Source of the DNA: Chlorobiales bacterium
GTDB lineage: Bacteria; Bacteroidota; Chlorobiia; Chlorobiales; Chlorobiaceae
Direction: 5' to 3'
Length of the DNA: 28,763 nt
NCBI GenBank assembly: GCA_022360415.1
Contig: JAKSDB010000276.1
Coordinates: 1 to 28,763 of the forward strand
A model generated the notes under the pieces. That model saw only the letters and a list, made by a program, of their open reading frames with translations. It was not told where the DNA came from and searched no databases. Within the stretch, counting starts at the first letter, position 1; each line of letters starts with the position of its first letter. Below, in pieces: positions 8,913 through 15,669 of this stretch. Made by a program: the position numbers and the translations under genes.

Positions 8913-9242
8913 TCAGGTATTCATTTTCCGCCGTTGCTCAACATAAGAGCGTAAGACCGCATTGATTCTTTTCTGGTAACCTCTGCCCTGACTGCGGAAA
9001 AACTCCAGGACATCATAGTCAACGCGCATGTTGAGCACGGCCTTGGGACGAGGCAGCTCGACCGATATGTTTGACCAGTCAACTTTCATTTTCGCTTCCT
9101 CCTCATCGTCGGCAATTGCCGCTTCTATTTCCTTGTTCGTCATGGAAGCCGCCCGCTTCCAGTCGCTTTTATCTTCTCCTCGCCTGCGCATCTCTCGCAG
9201 CTCTTTATCCGTGTATCTGACGATATGCTCTTTCTTCGCCAT
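8913..9242 (-). CDS. brnA: BrnA-type antitoxin (CopG/ribbon-helix-helix)
   Basis: This 109-residue protein, starting MAKKEHIVRYTDKELREM, has the BrnA layout. A charged helical N-terminal half binds the toxin. The core DWSNISVELPRPKAVLNMRVD (about 54-74) is followed by DVLEFFRSQGRGYQKRINAVLRSYV, the DNA-binding ribbon-helix-helix. BrnA normally neutralises the RNase BrnT and represses the brnTA promoter. The ATG at 9240-9242 lies inside the end of the brnT remnant, the usual overlap in this operon, with AGGAGG 8 bases upstream (inside brnT). Because brnT is truncated, this antitoxin is probably an orphan, possibly expressed from outside. Confidence 0.85.
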   Translation of the reverse strand: MAKKEHIVRYTDKELREMRRRGEDKSDWKRAASMTNKEIEAAIADDEEEAKMKVDWSNISVELPRPKAVLNMRVDYDVLEFFRSQGRGYQKRINAVLRSYVEQRRKMNT

Positions 9243-9318
9243 GTCGTGCCCTCCTGAACGATATAATTCTGCGGGCCTCCGCCCGCCATGTCCAAACTAC
9301 GGTATAGATAATATACCG
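9205..9318 (-). pseudogene. brnT: 3' remnant of brnT toxin gene
   Basis: Thirty-seven codons followed by TAA (9205-9207) read YTVVWTWRAEARRIISFRRA then RHGEERAYRQIHG. This is the characteristic BrnT C-terminus: the last beta strand, then the R-IIS-RRA...E..Y helix. It overlaps the brnA start by 38 bases in another frame, exactly as in intact brnTA operons. Immediately upstream the frame hits TGA (9319-9321), and no earlier BrnT-like sequence was found. The family is about 90-95 residues, so more than half, including the N-terminal part of the RNase fold, is gone and the product should be inactive. Confidence 0.8.
9271..9286. repeat. GC-rich hairpin inside the brnT remnant
   Basis: GCGGGC-CTCC-GCCCGC is a 6-base stem with a 4-base loop. 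It is not followed by a T-run on either strand, so a classic terminator is unlikely. It lies in the region encoding RAEARR. Confidence 0.4.
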
Positions 9319-9319
9319 T
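9299..9319. repeat. 8-base inverted repeat at the brnT truncation point
   Basis: ACGGTATA-GATAA-TATACCGT is a perfect palindrome with a 5-base spacer. It spans the position where BrnT similarity stops. It could be an operator or promoter element (it contains TATA sequences) or the scar of the event that removed the 5' part of brnT. Confidence 0.45.
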
Positions 9320-9461
9320 CAATTTTGGCCGCAGTTACAATGTGGTGTAATTTATTTGCAGTACATTTATAACGCAGGCAACATAAGACGGTTGCAAGTA
9401 TAACTTTCGCAAAGGAACAAAAGTAAATAGTGTTAACCCAACAGGTAAATGGAGACCCCTT

Positions 9462-10118
9462 ATGAATCGACAAATCAACCATAAAACCATGCGGGTAGTG
9501 ATCGGCGCCATTGCCGTCCTGCTTGCCCCCACTGTTTACGTGCTTTCTGATATCGGGTCCGCATTAACGTCAATCAGTATATCGTATTGGACCAATTCAC
9601 ACGATATTTTTGTTGGATCATTATTTGCCGTTGGTTTTTTTCTTTTCGCTTATAACGGAACCGGGGGCGGTAAAGACTGGGAATTCTATCTCAGTAAAGC
9701 ATCCTGTTTATTTGCAACGTGTGTGGCGCTTTTTCCAACAGAAGGATATAGTAATCAAGATACTCCTCCCACCTGGACTGCAACAATAGCAAATGCTGTC
9801 AATCTGGAACCTGTCAATATTCATTATGGATCGGCAATTCTTCTCTTCTTATGCCTTATCGCGATGATGTGGTTCTTCTCGGACAGAGCCAGGGATAAAG
9901 GAAAAACCGGGCGAGCATATTTTTATCGAACCGTCAGCATACTTATGCTTCTCGGAATCATTGCAATATTTATTATCGGCAAAATAGCTGACTTTGAGTA
10001 TACGGTTTTACTTGTAGAAGTATGGGGCCTGACCCTTTTTGGTATTGGGTGGCTGGTAGCGGGCTCATATAAAACTGAACCTGACCGCACTAACGAGTCA
10101 AGACTTGGGGAGTTGTGA
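9462..10118 (+). CDS. multi-pass membrane protein of unknown function
   Basis: This 218-residue protein begins MNRQINHKTMRVVIGAIAVL and has about six hydrophobic segments, near residues 10-30, 48-65, 80-95, 120-140, 158-178 and 185-205. The motif LTSISISYWTNSHDIFVGSL around 35-55 and ALFPT near 90 look like conserved family features. I recall similar uncharacterised inner-membrane proteins but cannot name a domain with confidence. GGAG sits 8 bases before the ATG. It is divergent from brnA and lies between repeat copies A and B, so it belongs to the same inserted module. No catalytic motif is visible. Confidence 0.75.
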   Translation: MNRQINHKTMRVVIGAIAVLLAPTVYVLSDIGSALTSISISYWTNSHDIFVGSLFAVGFFLFAYNGTGGGKDWEFYLSKASCLFATCVALFPTEGYSNQDTPPTWTATIANAVNLEPVNIHYGSAILLFLCLIAMMWFFSDRARDKGKTGRAYFYRTVSILMLLGIIAIFIIGKIADFEYTVLLVEVWGLTLFGIGWLVAGSYKTEPDRTNESRLGEL

Positions 10119-10160
10119 TGCAGAAATCGTCCGGCAGGCAATCGATACTACTCCATCCTG

Positions 10161-10335
10161 CGCTCAACCGACAGAACCTTTTCGCCGATCGAAACCTCCC
10201 TGTCCCTCCGGTCGTCGATCTTCAGAACCGTATACACACGTTGTGAACCGGTCGTAAAAAGATGGCCATGGAGCTTTTCGGCAATGGTGAACAGCTTTGA
10301 AACATTACAAATGCGAGGCGGAAAGGAGATAAAAA
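10161..10335 (-). repeat. direct repeat copy B: 3' end of a DUF77 gene plus shared flank
   Basis: On the minus strand it encodes the last ~43 codons of a DUF77 protein (AEKLHGHLFTTGSQRVYTVL onward, ending SVERRME and a stop) with the frame intact but no gene start. Over the 134 bases shared with the intact gene (copy C, 11734-11867) I count about 10 mismatches; one block of about 64 bases is identical. The 42 bases to the right (to 10335) match copy A but not the intact gene. They end GGAGATAAAAA directly before the methyltransferase ATG, so the repeat carries that gene's ribosome binding site. Confidence 0.88.
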
Positions 10336-11301
10336 ATGAAAACTGAGACATTGTTCAATCAAAATCGTAAAATCTCTGACAAGTTCGCCCTTTCGAAATC
10401 AATTGTCGTCTATCCCGGCGATTGTCTCGATCTGTTAAGATGCGTGCCGGATGAATCGCTTCAACTTGTTGTCACTTCACCACCTTACAATATTGGGAAA
10501 GAATACGAAAAGAAACTCCATCTTGACTTGTATCTTCAACAACAAGCCCAAGTCATAAAGGAGTGTGTGCGCACTTTGTCACCCCAAGGCAGCATTTGCT
10601 GGCAGGTTGGCAATTACGTCGATCGAGGAGCGATCATCCCTTTGGACACTGCCCTTTATCCTATTTTTTCAAGCCTCGGGCTCAGGATGCGAAACCGGAT
10701 CATCTGGCACTTCGAGCATGGTTTGCACTGTAGCCGCCGCTTTTCCGGCAGGTACGAAACCATCATCTGGTTCACGAAATCAGATGACTACGTCTTTAAT
10801 CTCGATCCCGTACGAATACCTCAGAAATACCCAGGGAAAAAGTATTTCAAAGGGCCGAAAGCTGGTCAGTATTCGTGCAACCCGCTTGGTAAGAACCCCG
10901 GGGATTTGTGGGTAATTCCGAATGTAAAAAGCAACCATGTCGAAAAAACTGAGCACCCATGTCAATTTCCCGTTGAACTGATTGAGCGATTGGTGCTTTC
11001 TTTTACAAATGTGGGCGATTGGGTGCTGGATCCATTTCTTGGAACAGGCACAACAGTCATCGCCTCCATTCGTCATGGACGTCGAGGCGTTGGTGCAGAG
11101 ACTGTCCCGAAGTACATTGAGCTTGCACGAGAGCGAATCAGCCAAGAAATTGATGGCGAACTAAGAACCCGCCCCATGGGAAGACCAGTGTATAATCCTG
11201 TGGAAGCAGGGAATAGTCTCACTGTCGTTCCCTGGGATAAAAATGATTCGGAGCAGATGAAATTGCTCGAAAAGAACGCAAAATATGGTAAAGGAAGCTG
11301 A
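10336..11301 (+). CDS. beta-class DNA methyltransferase of a type II restriction-modification system (probably N4-cytosine)
   Basis: This 321-residue AdoMet-dependent enzyme would methylate a specific DNA site. The catalytic motif IV, TSPPY, is at 47-51. The AdoMet-binding motif I, DPFLGTGTT, follows at about 232-240, which is the IV-before-I order of the beta class. SPPY is most often seen in N4-cytosine enzymes, though adenine methylation cannot be excluded. AGGAG lies 8-9 bases before the ATG. Its TGA overlaps the ATG of a broken BglII/BstYI-like endonuclease (TGATG at 11299-11303), so the pair was a translationally coupled operon. By that partner the site is probably of the AGATCT/RGATCY kind (inference). 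It now looks like a solitary methyltransferase. Confidence 0.9.
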   Translation: MKTETLFNQNRKISDKFALSKSIVVYPGDCLDLLRCVPDESLQLVVTSPPYNIGKEYEKKLHLDLYLQQQAQVIKECVRTLSPQGSICWQVGNYVDRGAIIPLDTALYPIFSSLGLRMRNRIIWHFEHGLHCSRRFSGRYETIIWFTKSDDYVFNLDPVRIPQKYPGKKYFKGPKAGQYSCNPLGKNPGDLWVIPNVKSNHVEKTEHPCQFPVELIERLVLSFTNVGDWVLDPFLGTGTTVIASIRHGRRGVGAETVPKYIELARERISQEIDGELRTRPMGRPVYNPVEAGNSLTVVPWDKNDSEQMKLLEKNAKYGKGS

Positions 11302-11616
11302 TGAAAATCGCAGAGACATATTCCCATCTAAATGGTCTTGAGTTCCTTCTCGTTCACAAATCAGATCTTTGGGAAAACATCCAATCTGTTATAGCAGAGG
11401 TGGATGCTTTGTTGCTTATGACCTTTTCGTCAAGCATCTCGCATTCTATGTCGGAGATCGAATTGACGTAGGAATTGAAATTCTTCCAATGAAACCCCTT
11501 CAAAGCCAAATGAGTTCCGGAGTAGCTTACTCTATGAGGGCGAGTTCTACAACGTAGTTCGTCAAGGACGTGGCGTCCCGGCGGTCCCGCTCGTCCTTAT
11601 TGGTATTGAACCATGA
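11301..11616 (+). pseudogene. broken BglII/BstYI-family type II restriction endonuclease
   Basis: Frame 1 from ATG 11301 reads MKIAETYSHLNGLEFLLVHK and continues to about IAEVDA (11408), the expected N-terminus of this family. From 11408 a second frame reads FVAYDLFVKHLAFYVGDRID then VGIEILPMKPLQSQMSSGVAY, a family-like C-terminal half. At 11531-11532 two extra bases shift it again, after which YEGEFYNVVRQGRGVPAVPL and a short tail run to TGA at 11614-11616. About 105 residues remain against about 200 in BglII/BstYI, so roughly 95 internal codons are missing. As I recall the family, these include the catalytic Asp/Glu/Gln just before FVAYDLF. The three pieces are unambiguous; the product must be inactive. 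Confidence 0.85.
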
Positions 11617-11625
11617 AAGCGATAA

Positions 11626-11686
11626 GCCCTAACAAAGCGCTGTAACGAACGGTCCGCTACGCTCCCTCAGTTCTGGTGAACTTGGC
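11626..11686 (+). other. attC-like (integron recombination site) half-sequence, speculative
   Basis: GCCCTAACAAAGCGCTG (11626-11642), a CCGCTACGCTCC block and GTGAACTTGGC (11676-11686) resemble the layout of integron attC sites. The right-hand GTTRRRY core is missing and the left core is imperfect. It sits just after the endonuclease wreck. Confidence 0.2.
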
Positions 11687-11711
11687 AGACATCTATAACT
11701 CCTTTTAAAAG

Positions 11712-12020
11712 CTATCCTTGACGGTTCATTTCGCGCTCCACCGACAGAACCTTTTCGCCGATCCCAACCTCCTTGTCCCTCCGGTCGTCGATCTTCAGAA
11801 CCGTATACACACGTTGTGAACCGGTCGTAAAAAGATGGCCGTGGAGCTTCTCTGCGACGGCGAACAGTTCTTCTGCTGTTCCGGAAACGGTGGTGCCCAT
11901 GTCGTTGAGCTTGTAGTCGAGGCCGCTTTCTTCGAGAAGGGCTTCAAGCTCGGCAACCCCGGCGCTGAGCCCTTTCGAACCCCTGTCAAGCGGTACAACC
12001 GTTATATCCATCAATGCCAT
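11712..12020 (-). CDS. MTH1187-family (DUF77) thiamine-binding protein
   Basis: This 102-residue ferredoxin-like-fold protein begins MALMDITVVPLDRGSKGLSA, with MGTTVSGTAEELFAVAEKLH in the middle and VYTVLKIDDRRD near the end, the hallmarks of the MTH1187/YkoF-like family reported to bind thiamine-type ligands. The physiological role in this organism is unknown. The start at 12018-12020 has AGGAG 6 bases upstream; an upstream in-frame ATG (12035) is disfavoured. It follows purA by 32 bases on the same strand, so they are probably one operon. Its 3' end is the source of the repeats found twice more in the island, which stops at this gene. Confidence 0.88.
   Translation of the reverse strand: MALMDITVVPLDRGSKGLSAGVAELEALLEESGLDYKLNDMGTTVSGTAEELFAVAEKLHGHLFTTGSQRVYTVLKIDDRRDKEVGIGEKVLSVEREMNRQG
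11734..11867 (-). repeat. repeat copy C: the matching segment within the intact DUF77 gene
   Basis: This is the 3' part of the intact DUF77 gene that recurs at 10161-10294 (about 10 differences) and, more diverged, at 8702 onward. It is the presumed parental or target copy for the repeats in the island. Confidence 0.85.
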
Positions 12021-12052
12021 GATCTCTCCTTGCAACTATTGCAGTTGAACAA

Positions 12053-13342
12053 TCACCTGAAAACCGTTTCATCCCTGCCCGGGCCGACGGAAATGAAGGT
12101 GACCGGAACGCCGAGTTCATTTTCGAGAAACTCGATAAACCCTTTTGTCTCGCCATGCAGGTCTTCATAGGAACCGGCATCGGCGTTTGATGCGTTCCAT
12201 CCTTTCAGGGTTTTATACACCGGTGTCACACGGCTGAGCGTCTGGTCATCAGTGGGAAAATGAGTAATCCCCTTCCCGTCGAGCATATACGAAGTACAGA
12301 CGCGTATCTCGCTGAACGCGTCAAGCACATCGAGTTTTGTCAATGCTATCTCCGTCACCCCGTTCACAATCAGGGAGTAACGCAGTGCAACAAGGTCGAG
12401 CCAGCCGCACCGGCGTTTTCTGCCCGTCGTTGCTCCGAACTCGTTGCCGATCCTGCCGAGCTTCTCTCCTGTCTCGTCATGCAGCTCCGTGGGAAATGCA
12501 CCGTTGCCTACCCTGGTCATATACGCCTTGACGACACCGATCACATGGCGGATGTAGTTCGGCGCGATACCCGAGCCGGTGGAAGCACCTCCCGCAGTCG
12601 GATTGGATGAGGTTACATAAGGGTACGTCCCGTGATCGACATCGAGAAGACACCCCTGTGCGCCTTCGAGCAGAACGGTTTTGCCCTCACGAAGCGCCTT
12701 GTTCAAAAGAAGCTGGGTGTTGGTGACATAGGGATTGATAATCTGGTCGAACTCGGAGTACTGACGAACCATGGTATCGATATCGATCTCCTCCGATCCG
12801 TAAATATTCTTTATCAGCTTGTTTTTCGCTTCGAGGTTTGCGCGAAGCTTCTCTTCGAGGATTTCAGGATGAAGCAGATCGACGACACGGATCCCCTTGC
12901 GCGCAAACTTGTCTTCATAGCTTGGGCCGATGCCGCGGCCGGTCGTTCCGATCTTTTTCTTGTTCTGGGCGTTTTCGTTCAGTGAGTCGAACAGCTTGTG
13001 GTAGGGCATGATAAGATGGGCATTGTGGCTGATAAACAGCCGCCCTTTTACATCGTAGCCAAGCTCTTCCACCTGCCGTATTTCATCCAAGAGGGCATTG
13101 GGATCGATAACGACTCCGTTGCCGATAACGCACGTACAGTTTTCATGAAAAACTCCTGAAGGGATGAGATGAAGGACAACCGTCTTGTTGTCAAAGCAGA
13201 TTGTATGGCCCGCGTTCGCACCGCCCTGATAGCGGGCAACAACATCGAACTTCGAGGAGAGAAAATCAACCAGTTTCCCTTTTCCCTCGTCGCCGAACTG
13301 GGTGCCGACAATGACCGTTGCCGAAGCCGATGGTTGCTGCAT
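12053..13342 (-). CDS. purA: adenylosuccinate synthetase
   Basis: It makes adenylosuccinate from IMP, aspartate and GTP, the first committed step from IMP to AMP, in the cytoplasm. The 429-residue translation starts MQQPSASATVIVGTQFGDEG. Catalytic D18 lies in GDEGKGK and H46 in NAGHT; the IMP/GTP-binding segments follow (GTTGRGIGPSYEDK, EGAQGCLLDVDHGTYPYVTS). The ATG at 13340-13342 is chosen because the family begins close to the VIVGTQFGDEGKGK motif. The frame stays open upstream, with a GTG six codons earlier, so the start is not certain. The upstream neighbour engB ends 31 bases before it on the same strand, suggesting co-transcription engB-purA-DUF77. Confidence 0.96.
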   Translation of the reverse strand: MQQPSASATVIVGTQFGDEGKGKLVDFLSSKFDVVARYQGGANAGHTICFDNKTVVLHLIPSGVFHENCTCVIGNGVVIDPNALLDEIRQVEELGYDVKGRLFISHNAHLIMPYHKLFDSLNENAQNKKKIGTTGRGIGPSYEDKFARKGIRVVDLLHPEILEEKLRANLEAKNKLIKNIYGSEEIDIDTMVRQYSEFDQIINPYVTNTQLLLNKALREGKTVLLEGAQGCLLDVDHGTYPYVTSSNPTAGGASTGSGIAPNYIRHVIGVVKAYMTRVGNGAFPTELHDETGEKLGRIGNEFGATTGRKRRCGWLDLVALRYSLIVNGVTEIALTKLDVLDAFSEIRVCTSYMLDGKGITHFPTDDQTLSRVTPVYKTLKGWNASNADAGSYEDLHGETKGFIEFLENELGVPVTFISVGPGRDETVFR

Positions 13343-13373
13343 GTTTGTTTTTTCTTTCACGACACTTCTTTTT

Positions 13374-13952
13374 TTAGCCCGTGTATGCGGCAAGTTGTTC
13401 TAAGAGCTCCTCTTTTCCCTGCCCGGAAAGAGCCGAGTAATTTACTATAAATTTGGAATTGAACGAGTATCTTTTCATTGCCAGCCTTGCGCGCGCCTTG
13501 TCTTTCTGCTTCAGCTTGTCATACTTGGTCAGCACAATCCCATAAGAACGTCCGCAATAATCCAGAAACTCTGTCATATGATGATCGGACTCCATTTCGG
13601 GGTGGCGTGAATCGATCAGCAGGACGACGAGAACGATATGGTCACGCGTCCTGATATACTCACCAAGCAGCTTGCCCCACTCATGTTTACGGCCTTTGTC
13701 CACCCTGGCATACCCGTAGCCGGGAAGATCGACAAAAAAACAGGTATCGTTGATAACGAAATAGTTGATGAGCTGCGTTTTTCCCGGTGTCGAACTTGTT
13801 TTTGCCAGCCCTTTTCTTCCGGTAAGCGAATTAAGCAATGTGGATTTACCGACATTCGACCTCCCGACAAAAACAATTTCCGGCAACTGCTCTTCCGGAA
13901 GCTGATCCAGCGCAGAAACACTTTTATAAAATCTCGCGTTTCGTATTTTCAT
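13374..13952 (-). CDS. engB: EngB/YsxC ribosome-biogenesis GTPase
   Basis: This TRAFAC-class GTPase is needed for 50S subunit assembly. The 192-residue product starts MKIRNARFYKSVSALDQLPE. The GTPase motifs are G1 GRSNVGKS (30-37), G2 in SSTPGKTQ, G3 DLPGYGYA and G4 TKYDK; G5 is the SALSG near the end. The frame is open upstream to a TTG (14049-14051) through a hydrophobic stretch, but the family starts near MKI-N-x-x-F, so the ATG at 13950-13952 is preferred; its Shine-Dalgarno is weak. It is divergent from cysS across about 150 bases that must hold both promoters. Confidence 0.94.
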   Translation of the reverse strand: MKIRNARFYKSVSALDQLPEEQLPEIVFVGRSNVGKSTLLNSLTGRKGLAKTSSTPGKTQLINYFVINDTCFFVDLPGYGYARVDKGRKHEWGKLLGEYIRTRDHIVLVVLLIDSRHPEMESDHHMTEFLDYCGRSYGIVLTKYDKLKQKDKARARLAMKRYSFNSKFIVNYSALSGQGKEELLEQLAAYTG

Positions 13953-14105
13953 GTCAGGGTAGTAACGGAAAAGCCCGAGGACAGCGACAGGCATTGCAGG
14001 ACCGGGTAAAAACACAAGAAGAAAGCTAAACAGCTTGCGCCAAAAACCCAAATGGTTAACTTGTCCCTAAACTCGTGAGCCGCAGCACAGAACAACTAAC
14101 TAACC

Positions 14106-15557
14106 ATGTCCCTTCATATATACAATTCTCTCAGCCGGCAAAAAGAACAGTTCAAGCCCCTGCATCCAGAAGTCGCGACCATCTACGTGTGCGGCCCCAC
14201 GGTCTACGGGCACGCCCATCTGGGTCATGCCAAAAGCTATGTCTCGTTCGATGTCGTTGTCAAATGGCTCCGGCATCTCGGCTACGCCGTCAAGTACATC
14301 CAGAACATAACCGATGTAGGGCACCTCACCGATGATGCCGACGAGGGGGAAGACAAAATCGCCAAGCAGGCCCGCCTCGAAAAAACCGATCCCATGGAGA
14401 TCGCCCAGTACTATACGCAGAGCTACTATGAGGATATGGATCGATTGGGGGTAGACAGACCGAACATCGCTCCTACGGCAACAGGACACATTCCCGAACA
14501 GATTGCACTGATAAAAATATTGATAGAAAAAGGTCACGCATACGAGGCTAACGGCAATGTCTACTTCGCAGTTTCCTCTTTCTTCGGTTACGGCAAGCTT
14601 TCGGGAAGAACCGATCAGGACGCCCGGCAATCCGCAGGCCGGATCGAATCAAGAAGCGACAAGCGGCACCCTTCGGATTTCGCCCTCTGGAAAAAAGCCG
14701 AGCCCGGTCACCTGATGAAATGGGACTCTCCATGGGGTGCCGGTTATCCGGGATGGCACGCCGAATGCTCTGCAATGGCAATGAAATATCTCGGCGACAC
14801 CATCGATATTCATGGGGGCGGCATGGAAAACAAGTTTCCACACCATGAGTGTGAAATCGCACAGTCCGAAGCCGCTACAGGCAAGCCTTACGTCCGCTAC
14901 TGGATGCACAATAACATGGTGACGGTTGACGGTACGAAAATGGGAAAGTCACTGAAAAACTCGGTAAACCTGAAGGATCTTTTTAAAAGCATCCCGCCGA
15001 TAGTTATCCGGTTCTTCATTCTGCAATCCCACTACCGTTCTCCACTCGATTTTTCAGAGGCTGCTATCAATGCGTCACAATCCGGACTTGAAAAACTCCA
15101 GGAAACATGGCGCGCAGTTGGAAATGCCGCTCCGGGCCATGGAGAAATCGATACCGCGGCATATGAAGATCGGTTTTGTGATGCCATGAATGACGATTTC
15201 AACACGCCGATTGCAATTTCAGTACTTTTCGATCTTGCCAGGGCAGCCAACGCTGCATTGAACAGTGAAAAAGGGCTTTCGGAAAAAGCTCTCAAAGAAT
15301 GCAGAAGGATTTTCGAATCATATGGTCATGATGTTCTTGGCATTATCCAGACCGAGGCTCTGGAACCCGGAGATAACGTTGCGGGAAAAGAGATGCTTGG
15401 CGACGTGGTTTCAATCCTGCTTGACCTGAGAAAACATGCCAGGGAAAGCAAGAATTTCAAGCAGAGCGACCTGATCCGCGACCGGCTTGCTGAGTCGGGA
15501 ATTACCCTCAAAGATACCAAGGACGGTACCGAGTGGAGCGTATCCGAGAGCAAATAG
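14106..15557 (+). CDS. cysS: cysteinyl-tRNA synthetase
   Basis: This class Ia aminoacyl-tRNA synthetase charges tRNA-Cys. The 483-residue product begins MSLHIYNSLSRQKEQFKPLH. The ATP-binding HIGH signature appears as HLGH in HAHLGHAKSY (about 37-46). The zinc-site residues are C29 (CGPTVYG), the Cys of GWHAECS and the His/Glu of FPHHECE. The KMSKS loop reads KMGKSLKN, a conservative variant. The C-terminal half carries the helical-bundle anticodon-binding region. Length is normal for the family. No clear Shine-Dalgarno precedes the ATG. Confidence 0.96.
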   Translation: MSLHIYNSLSRQKEQFKPLHPEVATIYVCGPTVYGHAHLGHAKSYVSFDVVVKWLRHLGYAVKYIQNITDVGHLTDDADEGEDKIAKQARLEKTDPMEIAQYYTQSYYEDMDRLGVDRPNIAPTATGHIPEQIALIKILIEKGHAYEANGNVYFAVSSFFGYGKLSGRTDQDARQSAGRIESRSDKRHPSDFALWKKAEPGHLMKWDSPWGAGYPGWHAECSAMAMKYLGDTIDIHGGGMENKFPHHECEIAQSEAATGKPYVRYWMHNNMVTVDGTKMGKSLKNSVNLKDLFKSIPPIVIRFFILQSHYRSPLDFSEAAINASQSGLEKLQETWRAVGNAAPGHGEIDTAAYEDRFCDAMNDDFNTPIAISVLFDLARAANAALNSEKGLSEKALKECRRIFESYGHDVLGIIQTEALEPGDNVAGKEMLGDVVSILLDLRKHARESKNFKQSDLIRDRLAESGITLKDTKDGTEWSVSESK

Positions 15558-15669
15558 GCTGTTTTCGGCGGCAGGCAAAAAAAAGCATCGTTGAACTGTT
15601 GAAAGAGACTGTGTTACTGTGTTCCCTTGCAGGGTAAATGCAAATCGGAATCATTGAAAAGCTTTTTCA

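Noticed and set aside
10148..10351. 67-codon minus-strand ORF at repeat B as a functional gene
   Set aside because: It encodes only the DUF77 C-terminus fused to unrelated flank and reads into the methyltransferase start; better treated as a repeat fragment.
13953..14051. N-terminal hydrophobic extension of EngB from a TTG
   Set aside because: It has no Shine-Dalgarno, and EngB proteins begin near the MKI...F segment; the extension would put a membrane-like helix on a cytosolic GTPase.
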